Shown: in pieces, positions 8,022-16,890 of the stretch
Numbering within the stretch: the first letter of the stretch is position 1
How the letters are laid out: each line of letters starts with the position of its first letter
DNA from: Actinomycetales bacterium
GTDB lineage: Bacteria; Actinomycetota; Actinomycetes; Actinomycetales; Dermatophilaceae
Length of the DNA: 64,000 bases
Direction of reading: 5' to 3'
NCBI GenBank assembly: GCA_016710385.1
Contig: JADJVX010000018.1
Coordinates: 744,001 to 808,000 of the forward strand
Position numbers and translations under genes: made by a program
The notes under the pieces: generated by a model
Seen by the model: the letters and a program-made list of their open reading frames with translations, nothing else
Told to the model about the DNA's origin: nothing
Database searches by the model: none

Positions 8022-9639
8022 GACGATCACTTCGTTGGACTCGCAGCCAGGCGGCGGTATGCCGTTCGGTGCGGTGTCGCGGGGTGGGTCGCCTTCGCAT
8101 GGGTCGGCTGTGGTGGTGGGGGTGCCGACGGGGGTGCTGCATGCACTGGTGGACCAGGTGCATGCCCGGTTGGCTGACCCGGACGCTGCCGTGGTCGTGG
8201 GTGCTGCGGATATTGGTGAGGTGGAGCGGATCGCCCGTCGGGTGGAAGCCCTGCGGTTGGCGTTGGTGGCTCGGGCTGACCGGCAGCAGGTCCATCGCCG
8301 GACCGGGCATTCCTCAACCTCCGCGTGGGTCGCGTCAGCGACCCGTAGTGGTGGGGCTGATGCAGCGCGGAAGGTGCAGTTGGCCACCGCTCTGGATGGT
8401 GAGGGGTTGGCGGTGACCCGGGCGGCGTTCGACGCCGGTGACGTCTCTGGTCGGAGTGTGGGGATTATCGCTGCGACGATGGACAAACTCCCGGAGACGT
8501 TGACTGATGTGGAGCGGGCCAAGGTCGAGACGTCCCTGGTTCAGAAGGCGCAGCAATTGAACCCGGGCCGGTTGTTTCGGGCGGCGAAGTTCGCCCTCGC
8601 CGACGCGGAACGGTCTGCTGCTGAGGTGGCTGAGCATGTCGAAGCGCAGTTGGTGGATCAGGAGTGTCGGGCGTATCGGTTGGCGACGGTCACCATGCAG
8701 GACCTGGGGGATGGGACCACGCGACTGCAGGCGTTGTTGCCGACGTTCACCGCGCGGATGCTGGGCAAAGTGCTGCAGTCAATGACCGCACCCCGGCGTG
8801 ATCACCTCCGCCAAGCCGCCGAAGCAGCATTAGCTGACGGACAGATCGCTGCCGGTGACTTGGGCGACGGGTCGGTCGCGGCCGACCTACACGCCCCCCC
8901 ACCCGCAACGTCACTGGCAACACCACGGGGCCCCTTCGAGCAACGTCCTGGCGCCCACGGGTGCCGCGTTCGGGCTCGGCGCGGGTCGGGGCGGGGGGTG
9001 GGTCGGAATGCCGATTGGGCCGATATCGACTGGGCTCACCGCCGCGGACGTGCCCTGACCGAGTTGATCGAACACCTCGACACCGAACGACTCACCGGCA
9101 AAGTCGCCGCCACCGTGATCGTCACGATGACCATCGAACAAGCCATCGGCGCCGCCCGCACCGCACAGATCCAAGCCTCGGTCCGGGAGAGCACCGGGAC
9201 GCTGTTGGAGATGACCCCCAGCGGTGGTGCCGCCAGCACCGACACCGGCACGTTGATCTCGGCCAGTGCCGCCCGGCGGATCGCCTGCCAAGCCGGGATC
9301 CTCCCCGCAGTCCTCGGCGGACCCGGACAGGTCCTCGACCTCGGCCGACACCACCGGTTCTTCAGCGACCCGCAACGCACCGCCCTCGCCCTCATCTACG
9401 ACACGTGCGCTGCGGATGGGTGTGACCGGCCGTTTGCGTGGTCAGAGTTGCACCACCAGCAGCCTTGGTCGAAAGGCGGGCTCACCGACCTTGATCAAGC
9501 CATCCCGTTATGTGGATACCACCACCGGCTGATCCACAACCCCCACCACCGACACCACACCACCACCGTTAGCCCCGACAACCCGCGCGGCCTCGACACC
9601 CGACGGGCCAAGACCGTCCACTTCCACGAACAGAAATAG
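8020..9639 (+). CDS. DUF222 protein with C-terminal HNH endonuclease domain (13E12-like family)
   Basis: A 539-aa protein. The N-terminal two thirds is the helical DUF222 region (for example EVERIARRVEALRLALVARAD near residue 70), and the C-terminus is an HNH nuclease: two cysteines in CAADGCDRP, then ELHHQQPWSKGG and LCGYHHRLIH. This family is abundant and repeated in actinobacterial genomes (13E12 repeat proteins of mycobacteria), with unclear function. The coding strand is G-rich in the first half and turns C-rich after about 8800, where an arginine/glycine-rich linker (residues about 290-330) looks unlike the family. The start is set by the -10 box six bases upstream. Confidence 0.88.
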   Translation: MTITSLDSQPGGGMPFGAVSRGGSPSHGSAVVVGVPTGVLHALVDQVHARLADPDAAVVVGAADIGEVERIARRVEALRLALVARADRQQVHRRTGHSSTSAWVASATRSGGADAARKVQLATALDGEGLAVTRAAFDAGDVSGRSVGIIAATMDKLPETLTDVERAKVETSLVQKAQQLNPGRLFRAAKFALADAERSAAEVAEHVEAQLVDQECRAYRLATVTMQDLGDGTTRLQALLPTFTARMLGKVLQSMTAPRRDHLRQAAEAALADGQIAAGDLGDGSVAADLHAPPPATSLATPRGPFEQRPGAHGCRVRARRGSGRGVGRNADWADIDWAHRRGRALTELIEHLDTERLTGKVAATVIVTMTIEQAIGAARTAQIQASVRESTGTLLEMTPSGGAASTDTGTLISASAARRIACQAGILPAVLGGPGQVLDLGRHHRFFSDPQRTALALIYDTCAADGCDRPFAWSELHHQQPWSKGGLTDLDQAIPLCGYHHRLIHNPHHRHHTTTVSPDNPRGLDTRRAKTVHFHEQK

Positions 9640-9665
9640 CGCCCGGCACAGACCGGCAACTGGGG

Positions 9666-10601
9666 TCAGGAGTCCACGCGCGGTCCGGCGACGATGTGCA
9701 ACGGCATCTGCCCCACGGCATACCGCTGCAGTTGCGAGCGGATCAGGGCCGCGGCCCGTGGGAAGAAGGCCCGGGTCGCTCCGCCCACATGGGGACTGAC
9801 GAGCACCCCGGCTGCGCCGAAGAGCGGGTGCCCGTCCGGGAGCGGTTCGGGGTCGGTGACGTCCAGCGCAGCGAAGAGACGACCCGTGCGGGTGGCAGCC
9901 AGCAGCGCCTCGGTGTCGACCACCGGTCCGCGCGCGACGTTGACGAGCAAGGAACCCGCCGGCATCGCGGCGAGGAAGTCCGCGTCGACCAAGCCTCTGG
10001 TGGTCGGCAGCAGCGGCACGACGAGCACGACGACGTCGGCGTGCGGCAACAACCGCGGCAACTCGGCCATCCCGTGCACGTGTGGCACGAGGTGGTCGCC
10101 CACCCGCGCTCTGCTCGCGACGGCGGTGAGCGACACTTCGAAAGGTGTCAGCCGGGCCGCAATCGCCCGGCCGATCCGGCCGTAGCCGACGATGAGCACC
10201 CGTTTGTCGGCCAGCCCCGACCACATCCGGATCGGGAGCCAGGTGGCCTGCTGCTGCGCATGCACAAACTCCGGTATGCCGCGCAGCGCCGCGAGCATGA
10301 GAGTCACCGCCTGCTCGGCGGTTGCGGCGTCGTGGACGCCCGCGGCATTGCAGAGGGTCACTGTCTCGGGACGATGCGGCAGGTGGGCGTCGTAGCCGGC
10401 GGTGAGCAGTTGCACCACTCGCTCACCGGGCAGTGCCCCAGCCGCGGCAACCCGGGCCGCGGGCGTGAGGTAGGGGTGCACGGCATACCCGATCTCAGGG
10501 TCAGGCAGCGGTGTGCTCATGTCCCAGGAGCGCATCTCGACGCCTGCGACAGGTCCGACCCGCTCGATCCATTCGGCATCCGGGACCGTGGCAATCCGCA
10601 T
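9666..10601 (-). CDS. D-2-hydroxyacid dehydrogenase (NAD-dependent)
   Basis: A 311-aa enzyme of the D-isomer 2-hydroxyacid dehydrogenase family, which interconverts 2-oxo and D-2-hydroxy acids with NAD(P)H. The Rossmann motif VLIVGYGRIGRAIA lies near residue 135. The catalytic residues are visible in order: Arg in NVARGPVVDTEAL, Glu in DVTDPEPLPDGHPLF and His in SPHVGGAT. It converges with the DUF222 gene. The substrate cannot be told from sequence. Confidence 0.88.
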   Translation of the reverse strand: MRIATVPDAEWIERVGPVAGVEMRSWDMSTPLPDPEIGYAVHPYLTPAARVAAAGALPGERVVQLLTAGYDAHLPHRPETVTLCNAAGVHDAATAEQAVTLMLAALRGIPEFVHAQQQATWLPIRMWSGLADKRVLIVGYGRIGRAIAARLTPFEVSLTAVASRARVGDHLVPHVHGMAELPRLLPHADVVVLVVPLLPTTRGLVDADFLAAMPAGSLLVNVARGPVVDTEALLAATRTGRLFAALDVTDPEPLPDGHPLFGAAGVLVSPHVGGATRAFFPRAAALIRSQLQRYAVGQMPLHIVAGPRVDS

Positions 10602-10728
10602 CCCTGACGGTAACCTGCCAGACGGTCGCGGGTCGACCCTCGCGCGCTGGGAGCACGTCCGACAGGTCGGTCGTTAGGCTGATCGCACGGCGGCCGTCGG
10701 AGCCGCACCAGGGAGGGACCGCAACCCA

Positions 10729-11472
10729 ATGTCCGAGATCGACCAACTCCTCGCCCAGATTCCCATCGAGCAGCTCGCCGAGCAGCTCGGCGTTGACGAA
10801 GCGCAGGCGCAGGAGGCCACCCGCGCTGCCCTGCCCGCACTGCTGGGTGGCTTGCAGGCCAACGTGGCCGACCCGGCGGGCGCCTTGTCGCTCGGGCAGG
10901 CGCTGCAGCAACACGACGGCAGCCTGTTCGGTGACGACGTCGCCGACCTCGGCGGCATCGACACGGCCGACGGCCAGAAGATCGTCGCCAACATCTTCGG
11001 CGACAACACCGACCAGGTCATCCAGCAACTCGGCGGGGTGTCCGGCCGGGGCGGCTCCTCGCTGATCAGCAAGCTGCTGCCGATCCTCGCTCCCATCGTG
11101 CTGGCCTACCTGTCCAAGAAGCTGCAGCAGTCCGGCGGCCTCGGCGACATCCTCGGCCAGGTGCTCGGCGGTGGTGCGAGCCCGTCCACCTCGACCCGTT
11201 CGGGCGGTGGCTCCTACCAGCAGGAGCAGCCCTCCGGCCCGCTCATCCCGACCGACGGCAGCAGCCCGGCCGACCAGGGATACCCACAGGACCAAGGCGG
11301 ATCGGGCGGTTCGGCGAGCGACCCGATGGGGGGCATCCTGGGCGACATCCTCGGCCAGGTGCTCGGCGGCGCAGCCAGCCAGGCGGGCGGGTCCTCACGC
11401 TCCAGCGCCCCGAACGCCGGCAGCATCATCACCGACGTGCTCGGCGGCCTGCTCGGCGGCGGCCGGCGCTGA
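10729..11472 (+). CDS. DUF937 domain protein
   Basis: A 247-aa protein. Residues 1-130 form the DUF937 region with a repeated pattern of helices (LLAQIPIEQLAEQLGV, ALPALLGGLQANVADP, IFGDNTDQVIQQLGGVSG). The rest is glycine/serine/proline-rich with two near copies of GDILGQVLGG (residues about 140 and 205) and a C-terminal VLGGLLGGGRR. Function unknown in the family; related to YidB-type proteins. A GGGAGG lies a short distance before the ATG, and TAGGCT about 50 bases upstream is a possible -10. A strong terminator follows. Confidence 0.75.
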   Translation: MSEIDQLLAQIPIEQLAEQLGVDEAQAQEATRAALPALLGGLQANVADPAGALSLGQALQQHDGSLFGDDVADLGGIDTADGQKIVANIFGDNTDQVIQQLGGVSGRGGSSLISKLLPILAPIVLAYLSKKLQQSGGLGDILGQVLGGGASPSTSTRSGGGSYQQEQPSGPLIPTDGSSPADQGYPQDQGGSGGSASDPMGGILGDILGQVLGGAASQAGGSSRSSAPNAGSIITDVLGGLLGGGRR

Positions 11473-11490
11473 TCTGGCCCCAGACCGCAC

Positions 11491-11526
11491 GATGAAGGGG
11501 CGTCCCCACCGGGACGCCCCTTCATC
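11491..11526. terminator. perfect hairpin terminator
   Basis: Two perfect 16-base arms (11491-11506 and 11511-11526) around a CACC loop, very GC-rich and without a T tract, as is usual in actinobacteria. It lies between the converging DUF937 and gatB genes and can end transcripts from both sides. Confidence 0.85.
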
Positions 11527-11562
11527 GCGCTCGGGCAGCGCGGGCCACCGAGTGGGCGCAGA

Positions 11563-13110
11563 TCAGTCCTGGCCGACCTTCTCTAGGACGAGTTCGCGGA
11601 CGCGAGCGGCGTCGGCCTTGCCCTGCATGGCCTTCATGACCTGACCGATGAGTGCGCCCACGGCCTGCACCTTGCCACCGCGGATCCTGTCGACGACCTC
11701 AGGGTTGGCGGCGAGCACGTCGTCGACTGCGGCCCCCAGCGCGGCATCGTCCTGGACGAGCACCAAGCCCCGGGCATCGGCGACCGCGGACGGCATACCC
11801 TCGCCGGCCAGCACCCCCTCGAGCACCTGACGCGCGAGCGCGTCGTTGAGCCGACCAGCCTGCACGAGCCCATCGAGCTCGGCAATGGCTGCCGGGGTGG
11901 CCCCCATGTCGGCCAACTCGACGCCAGCGGCATTCGCCTGCCGGGCCAGGTCGCCGCCCCACCATTTGCGGGCCCCGGCGGGAGTCGCACCGGCTGCCAC
12001 GGTGGCCTCGATGAGCTCGACGGCGCCGGCGTTGACGACGTCGCGCATCTCCAGATCGGAGAAGCCCCACGCCTCCTGCAGCCGCCGCCGGCGCTGGGCG
12101 GGCGGCTCGGGCAGGGTCGCGCGCAGCTGCTCGACCCAGGCCGGATCGGGTGCGATCGGCACGAGGTCAGGCTCGGGGAAGTAGCGGTAGTCCTCGGCAT
12201 CGGACTTGACCCTCCCCGAGGTCGTGATGCCGGTGTCCTCGTGCCAGTGGCGAGTCTCCTGGACGATGGAGCCGCCGTCGGAGAGCACCGCGGCGTGCCG
12301 GGTCATCTCGTAGCGCACCGCCCGCTCGACCGAGCGCAGCGAGTTGACGTTCTTGGTCTCGGTGCGCGTGCCCAACCTGACCTCGAGCTGCTCCGGCGCG
12401 CCCGGGTCGTCGCCGACCTTCGGCCGCAGCGAGACATTGGCGTCGCAGCGCAGCGAGCCCTGCTCCATCTTGACGTCGGACACCCCGAGCGCTCGCAGCA
12501 GGTCGCGCAGTGTCGCAACATAGGCCTTGGCGATCTCGGGCGCCCGCTCCCCCAGGCCGACCATCGGCTTGGTGACGATCTCGATGAGCGGGATGCCGGC
12601 GCGGTTGTAGTCCACCAGCGAGTAGTCCGCGCCGTGGATGCGGCCCGTCGACCCGCCGACGTGGGTGGACTTGCCGGTGTCTTCCTCCATATGGGCCCGC
12701 TCGATCGGCACCCGGTAGGTCGAACCGTCGTCGAGTTGCACGTCCAGCCAGCCGTTGAAGGCGATCGGCTCGTCGTACTGGCTGGTCTGGAAGTTCTTCG
12801 GCATGTCCGGGTAGAAGTAGTTCTTCCGCGCGAACCGGCACCACGTCGCGATCTGGCAGTTGAGCGCGAGGCCGATCCGGATCGCCGACTCGACGCCCAC
12901 CGCGTTGACGACCGGCAGCGCGCCGGGCAGGCCGAGGCACACCGGGCAGACCTGGGTGTTGGGCTCGGCACCGAACTCGGTCGGGCACCCGCAGAACATC
13001 TTGGTCGCAGTGCCGAGCTCGACGTGGACTTCCAGCCCGAGCACCGGATCGTATGCCGTGACGGTGTCCTCGTAGCTGCGCACCGCGTCGGTGGTCTGGG
13101 TATCGGCCAT
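11563..13110 (-). CDS. gatB: aspartyl/glutamyl-tRNA amidotransferase subunit B
   Basis: A 515-aa GatB subunit. GatCAB converts Glu-tRNA(Gln) and Asp-tRNA(Asn) to the amidated forms; GatB holds the kinase/tRNA-binding part. Visible marks are LGLEVHVELGTATKMFCGC with zinc-binding cysteines, CPVCLGLPG, and SLRCDANVSLRP; the C-terminal YqeY-like tail ends VRELVLEKVGQD. Start at MADTQTTDA, one base after the gatA stop; the open frame extends further upstream within gatA but has no homology value there. Confidence 0.96.
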   Translation of the reverse strand: MADTQTTDAVRSYEDTVTAYDPVLGLEVHVELGTATKMFCGCPTEFGAEPNTQVCPVCLGLPGALPVVNAVGVESAIRIGLALNCQIATWCRFARKNYFYPDMPKNFQTSQYDEPIAFNGWLDVQLDDGSTYRVPIERAHMEEDTGKSTHVGGSTGRIHGADYSLVDYNRAGIPLIEIVTKPMVGLGERAPEIAKAYVATLRDLLRALGVSDVKMEQGSLRCDANVSLRPKVGDDPGAPEQLEVRLGTRTETKNVNSLRSVERAVRYEMTRHAAVLSDGGSIVQETRHWHEDTGITTSGRVKSDAEDYRYFPEPDLVPIAPDPAWVEQLRATLPEPPAQRRRRLQEAWGFSDLEMRDVVNAGAVELIEATVAAGATPAGARKWWGGDLARQANAAGVELADMGATPAAIAELDGLVQAGRLNDALARQVLEGVLAGEGMPSAVADARGLVLVQDDAALGAAVDDVLAANPEVVDRIRGGKVQAVGALIGQVMKAMQGKADAARVRELVLEKVGQD

Positions 13111-13111
13111 G

Positions 13112-14629
13112 TCAGGCCTCCTTCCTCGGCAAGGCCGGGGCCTGCGCCAGCAGGTGCCCGCCCCAGCGGGCGACGAGCGCGCGCTCGAGCGTCGCTCCCA
13201 CGGCATACAGGCGATCATCGGCCATCGCTGGGGCGAGGATCTGCAGCCCCGTCGGCAGACCGTCCTCGGGAGCCAACCCGCTGGGCACCGACATGCCCGG
13301 CAGCCCCGCGAGGTTGGCCGGGATGGTGGCGACATCGTTGAGATACATCGCCATGGGGTCATCGAGCTTCTCGCCGATCCGGAAAGCCGTCGTCGGAGCG
13401 GTCGGCGAGACCAGAACGTCGGCGACACCGAAGGCGCGCTCAAAATCCTGGGCGATCAGCCGGCGGACCTTTTGGGCCTGGCCGTAGTAGGCGTCGTAGT
13501 AGCCCGAGGACAGGGCGTAGGTGCCCAGGATGATGCGGCGCTTGACCTCGTCGCCGAAGCCGGCGTCGCGGGATGCGGCCATCACCTGCTCGGCGCTGGG
13601 GGCGTCGATGCCCTCGGGCAGCACCCGGCTGCCATAGCGCATCGCATCGAACTTGGCCAGGTTGGACGATGCCTCGCTGGGCAGGATGAGGTAGTAGGCC
13701 GCGAGGGCGTAGTCGAAGTTTGGGCAGTCGACCTCGACGACACTCGCCCCGGCGTCGACGAGCAGCGCCACCGCCTCGTCGAAGCGCTGCTGCACCCCGG
13801 CCTGATAGCCCGCGCCGGTGAGCTGCTTGACGACCCCGATGCGCATGCCGGTGACATCAGCGCGCTGAGCAGCCCGCACCACCGGCGGCACCGGGGCGTG
13901 GATCGAGGTGGAGTCCTTGGGGTCGTAGCCGCCCATCACCGCGTGCAGCAGGGCCGTGTCGAGCACGGTGCGGGCGCAGGGTCCGGCCTGGTCGAGACTG
14001 CTGGCCAGGGCCACCAGGCCATAGCGAGACACGCCGCCGTAGGTCGGCTTGGTGCCGACCGTGCCGGTGACGGCCGCCGGCTGGCGGATCGAGCCGCCGG
14101 TGTCGGTGCCGGTGGCCAGCGGCGCCTGGAAGGAGGCAAGGACAGAGGATGAGCCACCGCCGGAGCCGCCGGGGATCCGGTCGAGGTCCCAGGGGTTGTG
14201 GCTCGGGCCGTAGCCGGAGTGTTCGGTCGATGAGCCCATGGCGAACTCGTCGAGATTGGTCTTGCCGAGGATCGGCATCCCTGCCGCGCGGATCTTGGCG
14301 ACCACGGTCGAGTCGTAGGGCGGCACCCAGCCGGCCAGGATCCTGGAGCCGCACGTCGTCGGCAGCCCCTTGGTCGTCATGACGTCCTTGACGGCGATCG
14401 GCACGCCGGCCATGACGTGCAGGTCGGTGTCGCCGGCGGCGCGCGCGTCGTCGACGGCGCGAGCGGTCGCGAGCGCACCCTCGGCGTCGACGTGCAGGTA
14501 GGAGTGGACCGCGTGGTCGACGGCCTCGATTCGGTCGAGATGGGCCTGCACCACCTCGACCGAACTGACTTCCTTGCGGCCGAGGGCGTCGGCGAGTTCG
14601 GCGGCGCTGGCCCGGGTGAGGTGGTTCAC
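13112..14629 (-). CDS. gatA: aspartyl/glutamyl-tRNA amidotransferase subunit A
   Basis: A 505-aa amidase-signature protein that releases ammonia from glutamine for GatB. The Ser-cisSer-Lys triad is visible: Lys in VPIAVKDVMTTKG near residue 80, the glycine/serine-rich PGGSGGGSSSV and the nucleophile region GTDTGGSIRQPA near residues 155-180. GTG start. It lies between gatC (111 bases upstream) and gatB (one base apart). Confidence 0.96.
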   Translation of the reverse strand: MNHLTRASAAELADALGRKEVSSVEVVQAHLDRIEAVDHAVHSYLHVDAEGALATARAVDDARAAGDTDLHVMAGVPIAVKDVMTTKGLPTTCGSRILAGWVPPYDSTVVAKIRAAGMPILGKTNLDEFAMGSSTEHSGYGPSHNPWDLDRIPGGSGGGSSSVLASFQAPLATGTDTGGSIRQPAAVTGTVGTKPTYGGVSRYGLVALASSLDQAGPCARTVLDTALLHAVMGGYDPKDSTSIHAPVPPVVRAAQRADVTGMRIGVVKQLTGAGYQAGVQQRFDEAVALLVDAGASVVEVDCPNFDYALAAYYLILPSEASSNLAKFDAMRYGSRVLPEGIDAPSAEQVMAASRDAGFGDEVKRRIILGTYALSSGYYDAYYGQAQKVRRLIAQDFERAFGVADVLVSPTAPTTAFRIGEKLDDPMAMYLNDVATIPANLAGLPGMSVPSGLAPEDGLPTGLQILAPAMADDRLYAVGATLERALVARWGGHLLAQAPALPRKEA

Positions 14630-14740
14630 AGATGCGACCTTCGGTTGGTTCCAGGGGATGGTTCCTGGGGTGGTTCCAGGGGCAGAACGGTGGAGTATGC
14701 CGTGCGGCCGGGACGGTGGGTGGCTGCCGACACGAGTCCG

Positions 14741-15037
14741 TCAGTCCTCGTCGAGGATCCGGGGGACGGAGAAGCGTTGGGACTCGGCCTCCGGTGCGCC
14801 GGAGAGCGCCTGCTGCGCGGTCAGGCCGGGGACGACCTCGTCGGGCCGGGTGACATTGGTCAACGGCATCGGATGACTCATCGGTTCGACACCTTCGGTG
14901 GGCGCCTGCTGGACCGTTGCGACCGCGTCGAGAATGACCGTCAGCTCACCCAACATCCGGTCGAGCTCGGCCTCGGACAAGTCGATACGAGCCAGCGCCG
15001 CCAAATGCGCCACATCCGCCCGAGAGAGTGAGGACAT
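14741..15037 (-). CDS. gatC: aspartyl/glutamyl-tRNA amidotransferase subunit C
   Basis: A 98-aa GatC, first gene of gatCAB, which stabilises the GatA-GatB complex. It has the typical SRADVAHLAALARIDLSEAE start and the central NVTRPDEVVPGLT. The normal family length is about 95-100 aa. A -10 box six bases upstream indicates a leaderless start. The 111-base gap to gatA contains repeated GGTTCC units and one copy of the GTATGCCG octamer (14695). Confidence 0.93.
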   Translation of the reverse strand: MSSLSRADVAHLAALARIDLSEAELDRMLGELTVILDAVATVQQAPTEGVEPMSHPMPLTNVTRPDEVVPGLTAQQALSGAPEAESQRFSVPRILDED

Positions 15038-15043
15038 AGCGCC

Positions 15044-15049
15044 ATCCTA
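15044..15049 (-). promoter_or_regulatory. -10 box of leaderless gatC promoter
   Basis: On the minus strand TAGGAT is followed by six bases and the gatC ATG, which puts the transcription start at the start codon. Confidence 0.6.
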
Positions 15050-15268
15050 TGGGCGCGCCCGGTGGGTCACACCGCGACTCGGCGAGGTGACCCGAGGTCG
15101 GCCGGGGCGGTCGGACCGGACGGTCCCCGACCGTCGGACCGGCATACCGGAGCCGGTGTGTCAGGATGACCGGGTCGAGCCGGTCATCGGTTTTTCCAGG
15201 CGATGCCCGGGGACCCGGCAAGAAGATCTGCACATCGTTCTGCGGTCCACCGTGGTAGGGGCGACGTC

Positions 15269-15612
15269 ATGGATGTCGAAGGAATGACCCGCAGGATCGA
15301 GGACCAGGTCAGGGCGGCTCAGGCACACTCCGAGCAGATGAGGGCCTGGGCCGGACGCATCGAGCAGCTCACCGACGCGGCCTGGACAGCGGCCCGGCCG
15401 CCTTGTCCGGCGCGATCCTGGCAGCTATCACGGCGGCCAAGCAGGCGGTCGCCGACGAGACCGGGCGGTCAGCCGCGGCGGAGTTCGGCCGCGAGGGCGA
15501 GGTGACCCAGCTCATGGTGGCCGATCTCAGCAAGCGCTTCGGGGTGACACCGGGCCTGGAGCCGAAGAACCCGTTTGTCGCGCGGCCCGGGCAGGTCCTC
15601 GGATCAGCGTGA
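15269..15612 (+). pseudogene. YbaB/EbfC-like protein, frameshifted and internally shortened
   Basis: The first frame gives MDVEGMTRRIEDQVRAAQA and continues to about ..RIEQLTDAAWT near 15390. Another frame then gives ..SGPAALSGAILAAITAAKQ and runs on to the end at 15612. Together they resemble the start and end of an actinobacterial YbaB/EbfC-type protein with its central beta-strand region missing and the frame changed at the join. Its stop overlaps the next start (GTGA), which is the usual layout of YbaB plus EspC-like genes in front of secretion-linked toxins. Alternatively the second half could start at TTG 15403. Family assignment is by pattern and moderate. Confidence 0.55.
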
Positions 15613-15935
15613 CCTACAGCATCGACGCCCAAGCATTGGGCGAGCACAGCGGTCGTGTTGCTCAGTGCGCCTCAGGCGTCCACGAGGGCGCCTCGGCCGC
15701 CGAGACCACCATCGACGGCAGCGCTTTCGGGGTGTTGCGCTCCCCGATCGCCCTGCCGGTCGGCCTGGTCTGCGGCGGGGCGATGGTGGCGATCGGCCAT
15801 CTCGCCGAGGAACTCGACGCTCTATCGCGCAACCTGCGCACGATGGCCGCCAACTACGAGGCCGCCGACCCGCAGGCCCAACGCACGTATCGGGCCACCC
15901 GCCGCGACTACTCCACAACGCTCGGTCCGCAGTGA
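15609..15935 (+). CDS. EspC/ESX-secretion-target-like small protein
   Basis: A 108-aa protein beginning at GTG, overlapping the YbaB-like frame by four bases. It is alanine-rich and helical, begins SIDAQALGEHSGRVAQCASG, and ends LRTMAANYEAADPQAQRTY; an aromatic-x-x-x-acidic pattern (YEAAD) near the end of the second helix recalls the YxxxD/E export signal of type VII secretion substrates. A hydrophobic middle (SPIALPVGLVCGGAMVAIG) separates the helices. It sits directly before the toxin remnant, so it probably belonged to its delivery. Intact by length. Confidence 0.6.
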   Translation: MTYSIDAQALGEHSGRVAQCASGVHEGASAAETTIDGSAFGVLRSPIALPVGLVCGGAMVAIGHLAEELDALSRNLRTMAANYEAADPQAQRTYRATRRDYSTTLGPQ

Positions 15936-16485
15936 GCGCCAACGCCCTGGTCGCCGGACCGGACGATCCAAGGCCTAAACAACCTCGATTCTCCAAGCCA
16001 GACGGGCACCTTCGTCATCTCACACGCCGCTCACCCAACCACTACTCGCGGATCCGGGTCAGACCGCCACAGAGGTTGGGACCTGGATCAAAGATGTCAA
16101 CCCAAACTACACAGGCGAGTTTGATGATCCATATTCCGTGAACTGCGGAAAGTGCGCCGAGTCCGTCTTCAACAAGTTCGAGGGAACCCCGGACGTTGCT
16201 GTTGGCCAGGGAACATACACGACTCCTGAGATGCAGGATGCAACAGGTGTTAAGCAGGTTATGATGTCGCCAGCCGAGATCGAGCAGATGCTCGTCAAAG
16301 GTGGCCCCGGGTCGCACGCCGTGATTGGAGTCGATTGGGAAGCTGGCGGCGGCCATTGGTACAATGCATACTACGTCGGCGACAAGGTGTGGGCAGTCGA
16401 CGGTCAAACCGGGGAGATCAGCCCTTGGCTCGGAGTTGACCCGGGCACCGTAAGGAACTGGGATGCGGGGATCACGACGAAATGA
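15932..16485 (+). pseudogene. truncated polymorphic toxin gene retaining an intact papain-like (Tox-PL) toxin domain
   Basis: A GTG overlapping the EspC-like stop (GTGA) begins MSANALVAGPD. Within about 30 bases a different frame carries IQGLNNLDSPSQTGTFVIS, and from about 16021 a third frame stays open to the stop at 16485. That frame reads TWIKDVNPNYTGEFDDP, then SVNCGKCAES, and near the end GGGHWYNAYY and VWAVDGQTG. The Cys, His and Asp positions match the papain-like toxin fold (Tox-PL). No start codon precedes the WIKDVNP segment in its own frame; the first is GTG 16138, directly before the catalytic cysteine. I read it as a deletion remnant, or an orphan toxin cassette. The stop overlaps the next gene (ATGA). 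Confidence 0.6.
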
Positions 16486-16772
16486 CAGTTGAAGCTTCGG
16501 AGTTCTTCGACAGGGCGCAACAGATCGCCCGGAAATACCTATCCTGCGTGAATTCTGACCTGCCCGTCGAACATCGGTTCCTTGACGACGCTGATGCGTA
16601 TAGGTTCTTCCAGCCAGTGCGCGGCGGCGCTTCGATCATCGTTGCCCGTGACGGCACTTTTCTCTTCGCAAACTCGAGCGTCCCCCCGACAAGGCACGAA
16701 GAGGCGTTCGTGGCCGGCCGCCGGACTGCTCCCGAGGTGTTCGAGAGGCCTGCCAACTCGCCCCGTCCATGA
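16482..16772 (+). CDS. putative immunity protein for the papain-like toxin
   Basis: A 96-aa soluble acidic protein whose ATG overlaps the toxin stop by four bases, the typical toxin-immunity arrangement. It reads SEFFDRAQQIARKYL at the start, then GGASIIVARDGTFLFANS and EEAFVAGRRTAPEVF. I recognise no named immunity family with confidence; the function is inferred from position. Base composition is less GC-rich than the flanking house-keeping genes. Confidence 0.5.
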   Translation: MTVEASEFFDRAQQIARKYLSCVNSDLPVEHRFLDDADAYRFFQPVRGGASIIVARDGTFLFANSSVPPTRHEEAFVAGRRTAPEVFERPANSPRP

Positions 16773-16890
16773 TCCTGCAGTTCGTGCTCGGACAGGGGTG
16801 ATTGACCGTGCCAACATGTCCGAAACTGTCGGATCCGGTTCAGCAATCGCTATTCAACTGGCAAGATTCGATCGCAGGATTGGAGCCCTG

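Noticed and set aside
15119..15135. Seven-base hairpin GACGGTC/GACCGTC upstream of the YbaB-like frame
   Set aside because: Arms are short and GC-rich; expected by chance in this DNA and no link to a promoter could be shown.
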